Of a stretch of 64,000 nucleotides of DNA, positions 44,413-53,999 are shown one piece after another (the stretch's first letter is position 1; each line of letters opens with the position of its first letter). This DNA comes from Spongilla lacustris. Taxonomy: Eukaryota; Porifera; Demospongiae; Spongillida; Spongillidae. The DNA lies in contig OX442416.1 of the NCBI GenBank assembly GCA_949361645.1, positions 4,378,629 to 4,442,628 of the forward strand. The letters are read 5' to 3'. The notes beneath the pieces are model-generated. The model did not search any database. It was not told the DNA's origin and saw only the letters and a list, made by a program, of their open reading frames with translations. The position numbers were made by a program, and so were the translations under genes.

Positions 44413-44602
44413 GAGCCCAGACCTACGGGCATGTGCATTCGAGAACTGATTGTGAATTTAAATGTATTAACTGCATAATTATAGTGTTCTTCGGGAAGTT
44501 ATTTGAACTAGCGGTCGGGTGCTTCGCTTGGAGCGTTGATTTGGTCCTCGGGGCTTTGGTTGTGCAGTGACAGACTGGGGGCTACCAACCAGCTCTGTCA
44601 CA
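44410..44602 (+). repeat. 3' LTR of the retrotransposon
   Basis: 193 bp starting TGAGAGCCCAGACC and ending CTGTCACA. Differs from the 5' LTR by an 11-bp insertion (TTGGTTGTGCA region) and several substitutions, which shows the insertion is not recent. Confidence 0.95.
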
Positions 44603-44905
44603 AGTGCGACTGGGGTGCCATACGTCTTGCCACACACCGAACAGGAAAATGGTTTGTCAATTTCAGATTGTAGCATACGCCTTGCAGCCTGCGCTAGGCT
44701 TCCTTTGTCAACACTGGAATCTGTGTTCATCACCTGGAACAGCAGGCTGCTTGTGAGTGTTTTTTTTTTGTGTGCAGGGACAAGGCCTGGCTACTGGCAT
44801 ACTTCTTGCCACATACATGTACAGTGTATTGGTAGGCACGGATTAGTTCAGACCTGGGTCTGCATTTTCTCCTGCCAGAAACACAGCTATTGCAATTTGC
44901 TGTGA
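44603..44905 (-). pseudogene. C2H2 zinc-finger gene fragment cut by the LTR element
   Basis: The minus strand encodes VCGKKYASSQALSLHTKKKH (a finger with its first Cys changed to Val) and, in a shifted frame after a run of ten A, KPFSCSVCGKTYGTPVAL. The second finger is truncated exactly at the LTR edge (44602); beyond 39909 the continuing codons do not restore the two histidines. This is the remnant of a zinc-finger exon interrupted by the retrotransposon or truncated earlier. Confidence 0.6.
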
Positions 44906-45075
44906 GTGTCATCTGCATGCAGACTCATGACCCTCAACAGTAGGTAAGTGAGTTCTGCTACTGCATGGGATGAAGCAATACCACATGGATAGGGAGAGTT
45001 GGCCTCTGAGCTTTGTGAAGGCTTTGGACACACCTTGTCACCTTTTCTTGGGGTCACGTACATATATTCCCTCAC
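44905..45075 (-). CDS. Short open frame of unknown function
   Basis: About 60 codons (REYMYVTPRKGDKVCPKPSQ to HSKLQ) look weakly coding. It precedes the zinc-finger fragment on the same strand and follows the gene at 45197-45884, so it could be one of its exons. No domain recognised. Confidence 0.25.
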
Positions 45076-45196
45076 CTTCTCGTACAGGTACAGTGACCGC
45101 GTCAGGGAAATTCACTGGGGGTAATAACAGGTAGCATCACTTGGCTCTGATAAGCCTAATGTCCTTTATAGCCACTCCAGCCCTCAGCATGGTTAC

Positions 45197-45690
45197 CTAG
45201 GTGGGGTTTGTGTCTGATGGCAAGGTCTCCATCCTCATGACACCAGGGTGGTCTTGATCAAACTCAAATGTGCAGTAGTGTCCTAGGCCAACCAGAGGAC
45301 CAAACCACTGGCCCAAGAAGGCATCCCAGTCCTGGTACAGCTGTGACACACAAGTGACATCCTGGCCACACTGCCGAACACAGTCAGCTAGATTCTGCTG
45401 TAAGTCCATTGGGATGTGTGGCTTCCATTGATTGAAATTGTGGGGGCAATTGCAGCGAGAGGGATAGTAGTGGCTCCACTGGTATTGAGGAGGCTGACCC
45501 CATTGGTTAGTTAGTGGCTCGTTTGTAGGGGCAGGTGGTTCCATAGGTATAGTATGGGTTGGTGGTGTCTGCTGCTGGTTATGCGGGGCTGCTGTCTGGA
45601 CTTGCAATGTAGTGAGACATATGTGGGGGTGGGACTGGTGTCCATCAGCAGCTGTTGGAATCAGGGTCTGGGTACGAGACTAGGGCTGCT
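45197..45690 (-). CDS. Unrecognised protein-coding region, Gln/Pro-rich then Cys-containing
   Basis: The frame is open from just after a TAG near 45690 to TAG at 45197. It has a Gln/Pro/Thr/Asn-rich start (PLTNQWGQPPQYQWSHYYPS) and a compact C-terminal part, LADCVRQCGQDVTCVSQLYQ with DWDAFLGQWFGPLVGLGHYC and FEFDQDHPGVMRMET. The composition of the latter looks genuinely coding. No known domain is recognised. A broken copy of the start lies inverted at 48575-48800. Confidence 0.5.
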
Positions 45691-45695
45691 GGTTC

Positions 45696-45884
45696 TTAGT
45701 CATTTAGGAGCTGCTTACTCCCTACACAACCACCATCGTCAGTGGTATAACCGCCGTCACTACCATTCTCAATCTCCCCACCTCGTCGAATGTATCTTGA
45801 ATATCGATCGTCGTATCCGTAACGCTCGAACTCGTCCGCCGACTGAAACTCTTGCGAGCGTGTTGTCTTCGCCAGATCCGTTAT
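45696..45884 (-). CDS. Unrecognised exon with Tyr/Asp/Gly-rich sequence, upstream of 45197-45690
   Basis: Preceded by an intron acceptor CTCCTATGTAG, it is open for 63 codons to TAA: TRSQEFQSADEFERYGYDDR and then YIRRGGEIENGSDGGYTTDD. A consensus donor GGGTAAGTAT about 60 bp upstream (near 45935) marks a short intron. The inverted copy at 48360-48545 preserves the sequence but is frameshifted, so this copy is the better preserved. The next frame (45197-45690) is not in phase. A 45-bp segment between them is absent from the inverted copy. Confidence 0.5.
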   Translation of the reverse strand: MTDLAKTTRSQEFQSADEFERYGYDDRYSRYIRRGGEIENGSDGGYTTDDGGCVGSKQLLND

Positions 45885-45950
45885 CTACATAGGAGATAAC
45901 GAATAAAAACTGTGACAGGGACAATACATTAAATACTTACCCATCACTGG

Positions 45951-47309
45951 CAGTGGCGGATCTAGGAATGGGGCTATAGGGGGGGCGGTTGGTTGGAGGG
46001 GCGGCCGGGGGCGGGGCCCACCCACTCACCAGCAAGGGGGTATGGGGGAGCGCTGTAAGCTCCCCCATCGGGGCCTAGGGCGGAGCCCCAGAAGCTTTCA
46101 CATTTTTCGCTTCAAAGCCGCTAAAAATCAACGTATTCGCAGCGCAGTGAAAGAATTTACATACGCGCGAAAGACAACGAAATTTATTGCGACAACGCCG
46201 AAGCTTATTGCGAGTCTGATCTGAGTGTCTGAGAATATTGGATATGCTCGCGCTTCTCCTCTATGATTAAATCGCTTTAGAGGTATGGTGATGTAGCAAT
46301 TGAAGCAGCAGCAGCTGTGAAAATGTTTCGCCATTTGCACCTTTTATCGAACGGTGCACCTAATTAAACCTTTTAATGACAATCGGTAGACCATGTACTT
46401 ATACATTTAAAGACTGAAACTTTGTTATTGTTAATTATGATCGTGATTCAGTGAAGTTAGTATACACCTATCAGTCCATGGCGTAGAAAGGAAATATAGA
46501 GTGCAGCAGCCAACAAAGGTGGTTCCCCCGCCTCCCCGGGGAGGGTACGGAGGGGGGTATCCCTCCCGGCCAGCTAGGGGCACAGGGGAGCGCTGTAAGC
46601 TCCCCCATCGGGGCCTGGGGCGGAGCCCTAGACGCCAACGCTTTTTGCGTAGATAATCCCCAAAACAACGCAAAAACTGTAACCAGGTTAGTTTGTTTTG
46701 AGACCTTGCCTCTGCGCATGTAATATAAAATACAAAACGGCTATAGTGCAGCCAAGGAGCTTGAGCTAGCTCTCGCGATCGATTTGAAGACCACTTGCAT
46801 CAGTTGCATGTCTGCAGCAATTGCCGTCTCAGCTAATTGAATTGATATATACATGCAACCTATTATTATTATTATTTTGTTGTTGTGAAAAAGTGCAGCG
46901 GCCATGGCCGCTGCTGCCGCCCCAGCTCCTACGCCACTGCCCTATGCACATACAGGCAAGATTTCGAAGGAACGAATAAAACATTCGTAGTTATTAAATA
47001 AAATTTCCGGTATTAGATTAAATTTCGTATCTAGATCTGTGCGAATTAATCACTGAAACTTTTAAGAAATTGCCGCCCCCCCTCCCTCACACACATACAC
47101 AAATAGTGTGCTTTCTAGACGCGCGTGCGTTACGTACGGTAGGAAGTGCGCGCGCACGCGTGTGTGGGGGTGGGGGGGGGGGGGGGGGGGGGGGGTGGGG
47201 GCGGCAATTTCATGACAGGGGCGGCATTTATTATGAATGGGGGGGGGGGGGCTGTCGCCCCCCCCCCCCCCCCCCCCCCCCCCCCAACGCTATGCTAGAT
47301 CCGCCACTG
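45951..47309. mobile_element. Non-autonomous hAT-type element in the palindrome's left arm
   Basis: Termini GCAGTGGCGGATCTAG and CTAGATCCGCCACTGC form a near-perfect inverted repeat. CCATCA occurs just outside both ends, consistent with a decayed 8-bp duplication. The opposite arm of the palindrome lacks the insertion, giving an empty-site comparison. It includes long G and C runs (47165-47200 and 47239-47286). No transposase. Confidence 0.85.
46478..46942. mobile_element. Second hAT-like element nested within the first
   Basis: Begins near CCATGGCGTAGAAAGGAAATA and ends CCTACGCCACTG. The interior (GGTGGTTCCCCCGCCTCCCC, and AACCAGGTTAGTTTGTTTTGA) matches the interior of the element at 26289-27229 in inverted orientation. 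Boundaries are approximate and no clean target duplication was seen. Confidence 0.6.
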
Positions 47310-47429
47310 CGCCATCAGATCTAGCTAGCGCAGTATGGGTGTGGCTATAAGTTATCCAAGTCTCGGCCCACAGGAAGTAGCTGCATATTCATGTGCTTAG
47401 ATGAGCCTCGCACGTACAACGGCGCGATT

Positions 47430-47675
47430 CGAGCGGGAAACGTGTACCAACTTTGCGCCGCTGTATCTCCGTAACGGATGAAATAAAAATTAACGATCAG
47501 AACAAATCGATAGGTATGGAATCTCTCTGCCTACAAACCGAATTTGAAGCGATTTCATTACTCCTACCTAAAGTTATGGCGGGTGTGAACCCGGTGGGGT
47601 ATCGAACATTGCAATACTGGCACGGAGCTAGTGCAAGACCCAAAAATGTGTTTTACAATAGAGAAATAGTGTAGT
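47430..47675 (+). other. Conserved open frame in left palindrome arm
   Basis: About 73 codons (SVTDEIKINDQNKSIGMESL to VGYRTLQYWHGASARPKNVF). The inverted copy 47943-48230 on the minus strand has a clearly homologous frame with mostly conservative changes, plus a longer N-terminus. No known domain. Frame retention in both arms could reflect coding or recent duplication. Confidence 0.4.
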
Positions 47676-47942
47676 ATGAAGTGTTGAAAATAGGGTGTCG
47701 ATAGCTTTAACCGTTGGGACGTTATAGCTATTTAAATGTAAAGGTATTTTATGACATTTTATATATTTATACGAGGCCGGGCTCATTTTGTCGTGAACTG
47801 TCCCATATTGGGGCAGTTTTCGAGAAAATTGCGCTTCGCATATATACATGTATTATAAAATGTTATAAAAATGCTTCTCGTTTGAATCACTATATCTTCT
47901 GAACGGTTAATGCTATCAACTGTTTATTTTCAACACTTCATA

Positions 47943-48230
47943 CTACACCATTTCCCTATAGTAAAATACATTTTGGAGTCTTGCACTAGTTCCGTGCCAG
48001 TATTGCAACGTTCGATACCCCACTGGGTTCAAACCCGCCATAACATTAGGTAGGAGTAAACAATTCGCTTCAAATTCGGTTTGTAGGTAGAGAAGTCCTA
48101 TACCTATCAATTTTTTCTGTTCGTTAATTTTTATGACATCGGTTATGGAGATACAGCTGCGCAAAGTTGATACAAGTTTCCCGCTCGAATCGCGCCGTTG
48201 TACGTGCGTGAACCGCTTCCATGCCATATT
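47943..48230 (-). other. Conserved open frame in right palindrome arm
   Basis: Homologue of 47430-47675 read on the minus strand (ISITDVIKINEQKKLIGIGL to NVFYYREMV). It is head-to-head with the broken exon copy at 48360-48545. Function unknown. Confidence 0.4.
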
Positions 48231-48349
48231 ACATGAAATGCAACAACTTCCTGTGGGCGGAGACTTTGATAAATTATAGCCACACCTCTACTGCGCTAGC
48301 TTGGGTAAGTTTTTTTTTTTAATCTATCGTCCCTGTCACAGTTGTTATT

Positions 48350-48600
48350 CGTTATCTTTTGTGTATAGATAAACGATGCAGCGAGATCCACTGAAGACAA
48401 GCTCGTAAGAGTTTCAATCCGCGGACGAGTTCGAGCGGTACGGATACGACGGTCGATATTCGACAAGGATGGGGAGGTTGAGAACGTTAGTGATGGCGGT
48501 CATGCCTTTGACGATGGCAATTGTAGGGAGTAAACAGCCGCTAAATCACTAAACTAGCCACTAGTCCCACCCCCACGTATGGGGCCTCGCTACATTGCAA
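48350..48600 (+). pseudogene. Inverted, frameshifted copy of the exon at 45696-45884
   Basis: A donor-like GGGTAAGTT at about 48302-48310 and an acceptor TGTGTATAG precede sequence highly similar to the minus-strand exon (GCGGACGAGTTCGAGCG shared), but an in-frame stop (AAGCTCGTAAGAG region) and indels break the frame. Probably a dead copy produced by the palindromic duplication. Confidence 0.7.
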
Positions 48601-51025
48601 GTCCAGACAGCAGCCCAGCCATAACCAACAGATGCCATGCAGAGCTACCAACCCGCACTACATATGGAACCACCCGACCATATCAGACCCTACACAGAAG
48701 CCACAAGCTAACCAATGGGGTCAGCCTCCACAATACCAGTTTAGACACTACAAATGGAATTGGCAGCCCCCACAATTCAGGGGAGCCGTTAACTACATGT
48801 GCATGTACCAAGGAAAGCCACACATGCCCCCTCACAACACTACCAGTGGAACTATTAGCCCTCACTGCAAATGGACTTACATGTATATGTAGCAGAACCC
48901 CCTGGGTCCAGCTCCCCTCCTTGACCCCACTATTTATCGTTCACTGCAAGTTCAAGGAGCCAATGGAACCATTAGCCCTCACTGCAAGTGCCCAACACAC
49001 TGGGACCAGCCCCCACAGCCCTCCTGCCCACTACCTGTCCTTCACTGCATGCACCTAGAGTCAACGGCCCAGGGACCAATGGGATCAGCTCTCACACTGC
49101 ATGTGAACTTAATAGCCCTACACTGCATGTCAAGTCAGCACCAGCTGAGCCATTACAGATGGAGTTATCAGACTACCAACAAGGGAGCAACCAGCTGCCA
49201 AACACCCTGGGTCATTGGGGGCCCCCAGAATAATCATGCTGGTGGAGATTCATACTACCATCCCCCACGACCCTCCTGCCCACTACCTGTCCTTCACTGC
49301 ACGTAGAGTCAACAGCCCAGTGATCAATGGGGTCAGCTCCCTCAAAATAAGCGTTAATCCATGCAAGTTAACTTAATAGCCCAACACTGCATGTCCGGTT
49401 AGCCACCAATGGAGCCATTACAGATGGAGTTATCAGTCTACCAGCAAGGGAGCAAACAGCTGCCAAACACAAACACCCCAAGGTCATTGGCCCTCCCAGA
49501 ATAATCATTCTGGTGGAGACTCACACTACAAGTGTCCTACACACTGGGACCGGCCCCCACGGCCCTCCTGCCCACTACCTGTCCTTCACTGCATGTAGTC
49601 AATGGTCCATGGACCAATGGGGTCAGTTCCCTCACAGCAAGCACATCCGGTTAGCACCAGCGGAGCCATTACATGTGGACTTATCAGACTGCCAGCAAGG
49701 GAGCAACCAGCTGCCAAACACCCAGGGTCATGGGGGCCCCCCAGAATAATCATGCTTGTGGAGACTCACACTACAAGTGCCCCACACACTGGGACCAGCC
49801 CCCACGGCCCTCCTACCCACAACCTGTCCTTCACTGCACGTAGAGTCAACCAATGGGGTCAGCTCCCTCACTGCAAACGGACAGTATCAATGGAACTATT
49901 AATGCAAGTGAACTTAAAAGCCCACACTGCATTCCAGTTAGCACCAGTGGAGCCATTACAGATACAGTTATCAGACTGCCAGCAGGGAAGCCACCAGCTG
50001 CTAAACTCCCCGGAGTCATTGGGGGCCCCCACAATAATGCATGCTGGTGCATGGAGATGTCAATCCTTACACTGTAAGTGGAAATGGCACCCCCACAATT
50101 TCAGGGAGCCATAAACTGGAGCCACACATGCCCCCACTATCTATGGAACCATTCACCCTCACTTAGCAGCCACCATATATGGCACCCTATCTCCCACTAC
50201 CTATCCTTCACTGCACATTTCAGCAGCCTTCTCAGTCTTCTCACTACAAGTGCACCATACCAGTGACCATTCATTCATTGCAAGTTCAAGGGGCCAATGG
50301 TCACACATCAAAACCACCATCCCTCATTGATCACTGCAAGCGAACTCAACAACCACACGATACAAGTGCATTTAAATTACATTTAAGGTCTCCACAAGTG
50401 CTGCAAGTACTGGAGCAACCAGCTCTCTTACAGATGGGGTTACCAGACCCTGCATTGCCTACAGGTGTGCCCACACAAGCTGGGGTCAATAGGTATGATG
50501 CCAGTGAAGATGCCAACCACAAGCCATGAACTACATGTACTGTGCGTACACCTGCCCCTCTCCAAACACTACCAGTGGAACCATTAGCCCTCCTGCCGAC
50601 TACCTGGCTTTCACTACACGTTGAGTCAACATATAGCCCAGGACCAATGGGGTCACTGCAAGCAGATAGTATCATTGGAACTAATGCAAGTGAACATTAA
50701 AGCTCCACACAGCAGGTCCAGATAGCACCAGTGGTTATCAGACTGTCAGCAAGGGAGCAACCAGCTGCCAAACACCCCAGGGTCATTGGGGCCCCCAGAA
50801 TAAACATGCTGGTGGAAATTCACAGTGCAATTGGAATGGGCACCCCCCAAAATATTAGAGGAGCCATGAACTGGAGCCCCCCCCCCCTCCCCTCCCCCCC
50901 CCCCCCCCCCCCGGAACTAGTAACCCTCATTTAGCAAGGGCATATCTCCCACTATCTATCCTACACTGCATGTTTCATCAGCCAAGAATACCGACCATAT
51001 CAGGATCACACAAGTGCACCATACC
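48600..51025. repeat. Imperfect tandem repeat of about 250-290 bp
   Basis: Landmark CCTCCTGCCCACTACCTGTC recurs near 49019, 49271, 49563 and 49808, with weaker copies near 50572 and 51366. Other shared blocks are GGAGTTATCAGACTGCCAGC and GGGTCATTGGGGGCCCCCAG. The same blocks form the palindrome at 36219-37009. Frames are open only in patches and shift between units, so it is not treated as coding. A long C run lies at 50880-50912. Confidence 0.9.
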
Positions 51026-53993
51026 AAGAATGAACATTTACCGCAGGTTGAAGCGGCCAATGGGACCATCGGAGCCATTCTCACACATTAGAACCATAAC
51101 TGCAAGTGAACTTAACAGCCGCACGAGACAAGTGAACTTACATTTAATACCTACACGTTGCTAATGGTAGGGCCACCAGCTCTTTCACAGATGGGGTTAC
51201 CAGACCTGCACTGCCCACATAAGCTTGGGTCAATAGGTATGTGCCAGTGGAGATGCCAGCCATCGCATCACATGAACTACATGAACTGTATGTACACCCA
51301 CCCCTCTCAAATAGCCCTCACTGCAAGTATCCCACACACTGGGTTCCACCCCCATCAGTACGGCACTCCTGCCCACTATCTGTCCTTCATTGCACGCATT
51401 GAGCTAATGGCCCAGGGGTCAGCTATCTCACTGCAAGTGGACAGAACTATTAATGCAAGTGAACTTAATAGCCCCCACACTACAACTCCAGTTAGCAATA
51501 ACAGAGATGGAGTCATCAGACTGCCAGCAGATGCTAAAACCCCCTGAAGGGTCATTGGGGGGCCTCACAATAATGCATGCTGGTGGAAACTCCAGTTCTC
51601 ACACTGCAATAGGAATATTAGGGGAGCCATCAACTGGACCCATGGAAACATTAACCCCCCACTTAGCAGGCCCCACATACAGGGCTAGCACCCACGGCCC
51701 TGTCTCTATCAACCTATCCTTTATTGCAAGTTGTATCCGAGATCCAGGAGCGAACCTGCAACGCCATCCCTCACTCACTAGCCCTCTCACTGCTGCTGGG
51801 GGTGGGTGCTAAGTGAGTGTGGTTTCTCACAAAACTAGACCCCATCATGAGGAGTGGAACCACACATGTAATGGAACCATTAGCTCTCACTGTATTTGGA
51901 CTTTTGTGGTGCAAGCCCCAAACACTGGAGCCAGCCACTATGGCCCCCTCCGCTTAACCCCACACAGTACAACCACCAGCAAATGGAATCACCAGACCCA
52001 CTACCTGTGAAACCATTAACCCCCTACTAGTGAAACCATTAACCCCTACACTACAGAGGACTTACACTGTCAGGGGAACCATCAACTACTAGTGGAGCTA
52101 CTAGCCCACATTGGACAAATGGGAACACCATGCACCACTGATACAGCCTCCGTTTGTAGAGTGTACACGTTTTTACATTTTATGTTGTACATGTAGATCT
52201 GAACTAAATGTTTGTGCATGTACAGAGTTATTTTATCTGGGGTAGTGGTGAATATAGTTACCTACCCTATCGGTACTGATTGCGGTGGGTCTGCACCCGT
52301 GGTTGGTGTATATAGACAAGCAGAGGAACTATGTGTAGTGCCTTACATTGTTGAGATACATGTACAAGTTGCAAAACTTGTAAGTGCCATTTAGAAATCA
52401 CATAAATTGCATGCGCAGTCACAGCTACAATTTGGCACAGTGAAGATATCGGAATTCATGACCACCAACTCCACTTGTGTGGTCATGAATTCTGATGTCT
52501 TCACTGTGCCCTACATGTATATCCTAAATGGCCCTTACATGTTTTGCTACTTGTACCTCAACAATGTAAAGCACTACATGTAGTTTCCAGCTGTAGGGTT
52601 TTTATTATCATTATTTTTTCTTCTGCTTTTGTAGATAAACCAACCTCGGGCCGGGTGCAGATCACCTGCAATCAGTAGCGATAGGGCTGGTAACTATATT
52701 GACCACCAATAGCATGGGCTTCACTTCCAACCCAGATAAAATAACTCTGTACATGCACAAAAATTTAGTTCAGATCGACAACACAAAATGTGTTCAAAAC
52801 GTAGACATGCGCACTATACAAATGAAGGCTGCTTCAGTGGTTGCATGGCCGGTGTTCCCATTTGTCCAATGCGGGCTGGTAGCTCCACTAGTAGTTGATG
52901 GTTCCCCTGACAGTGTAAGTCCTCTTGTAGCTTGGGGGTTAATGGTTTCACAGGTAGTGGGTCTGGTGATTCCATTTGCAGTGAGGAGCTGTGTGGGACT
53001 TGGATGGGGGATTTGTAGCTGGCCCCAGCATTTGGGGCCTGCACCATACAAGTCCACATGCTAACGGCTCCATTGCATGTGTGTTCCAGTTCAAGGTTCC
53101 ACTCCACATGCTGGGGTCTAGTTTTGTGAGGACCAGTAATGTGGCAGCTGGTGGCTCCCTGTGCTGGCAGTCTGATTATTCCATATGTAAGAGGAATGTT
53201 GGGGGGAGGGCTGCATGGTTAAGTGTGGTTCCACTGGCATTGTGTGCTTGCAGTGAGAGGGCTAGTGAGTGGGGGATGGCCATGCACGTTCGCTCCTGGA
53301 CCTCAGATACAACTTGCAGTAAAGGATAGGTAGTGAGAGACATGGCCGTGGGGGCTGCTAAGTGAGGGCTAATGATTCCATGGGTAGTGGGGGGCATGTG
53401 TGACTCCAGTTGATTGCTCTCCTAATATTCCTATTGCAGTGTGAGAGCGATGGAACCTTCAGCATGCAAGCTGGTGGCTCCCTCGCTGGTATTCTGATGA
53501 CTCCATCTCTGTTATTGCTAACTGGACTTGTAGCATGGGGGCTATCAAGTTCACTTGCGTTAATAGTTCTGTCCACTTGCAGTGAGATTGCTGTTAACTG
53601 AATGTGTGCAGTGAAGGACAGATAGTGGGCAGGAGTGCCATGCCGATGGGGGCGAAACCCAGTGTGTGGGGTACTTACAGTGAGGGCTAATGGTTCCACT
53701 GATTGTGTTTGGAAAGGGGTGGGTGTACATACAGTACATGTAGTGCGATGGCTGGCATCTCCACTGGCATATACCTATTGACCCAAGCCAGCTTATGTGG
53801 GCAGTGCAGGTCTGGTAACCCCATCTGTGAGAGAGCTGGTGGCCCTACCATTAGCAGCGTGTAGGTATTAAATCTAAGTTCACTTGTCTTGTGTGGCTGT
53901 TAAGTTCACTTGCAGTTATGGGAGGTGGTGGTTCTAATGTGTGAGAATGGCTCCAGTAGTCCCATTGGCCCCTTCAACCTGCGATAAATGTTT
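51025..53993. repeat. Large imperfect palindrome, centre near 52472
   Basis: The right arm 52473-53993 matches the reverse complement of 51025-52471 over almost its full length. Checked blocks: 52060-52110 against 52880-52930, 51600-51640 against 53385-53450, 51160-51260 against 53760-53870. The outer half of each arm consists of the repeat described at 48600-51025. The centre is a hairpin with only 13 bp of loop (GAATTCATGACCAC and GTGGTCATGAATTC). Confidence 0.93.
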
Positions 53994-53999
53994 CTAAAG

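Larger units (their letters stand above)
45420..48800. repeat. Large imperfect palindrome, centre near 47807, with nested insertion in the left arm
   Basis: The right arm 47808-48800 is the reverse complement of 47330-47806 and then, skipping the insertion 45951-47309, of 45420-45950. The centre has almost no spacer (ACTGTCCCATATTGGGGCAGT). Both arms encode, on outward-facing strands, similar frames (NPVGYRTLQYWHG in both), and both carry the exon described at 45696-45884. Confidence 0.93.

Noticed and set aside
39905..44607. Target site duplication for the LTR element
   Set aside because: GGTCT before and AGTGC after do not match, so none is claimed.
49602..50114. 170-codon ORF on + in the tandem repeat array
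   Set aside because: Frames are not conserved between repeat units, and the homologous units read differently.
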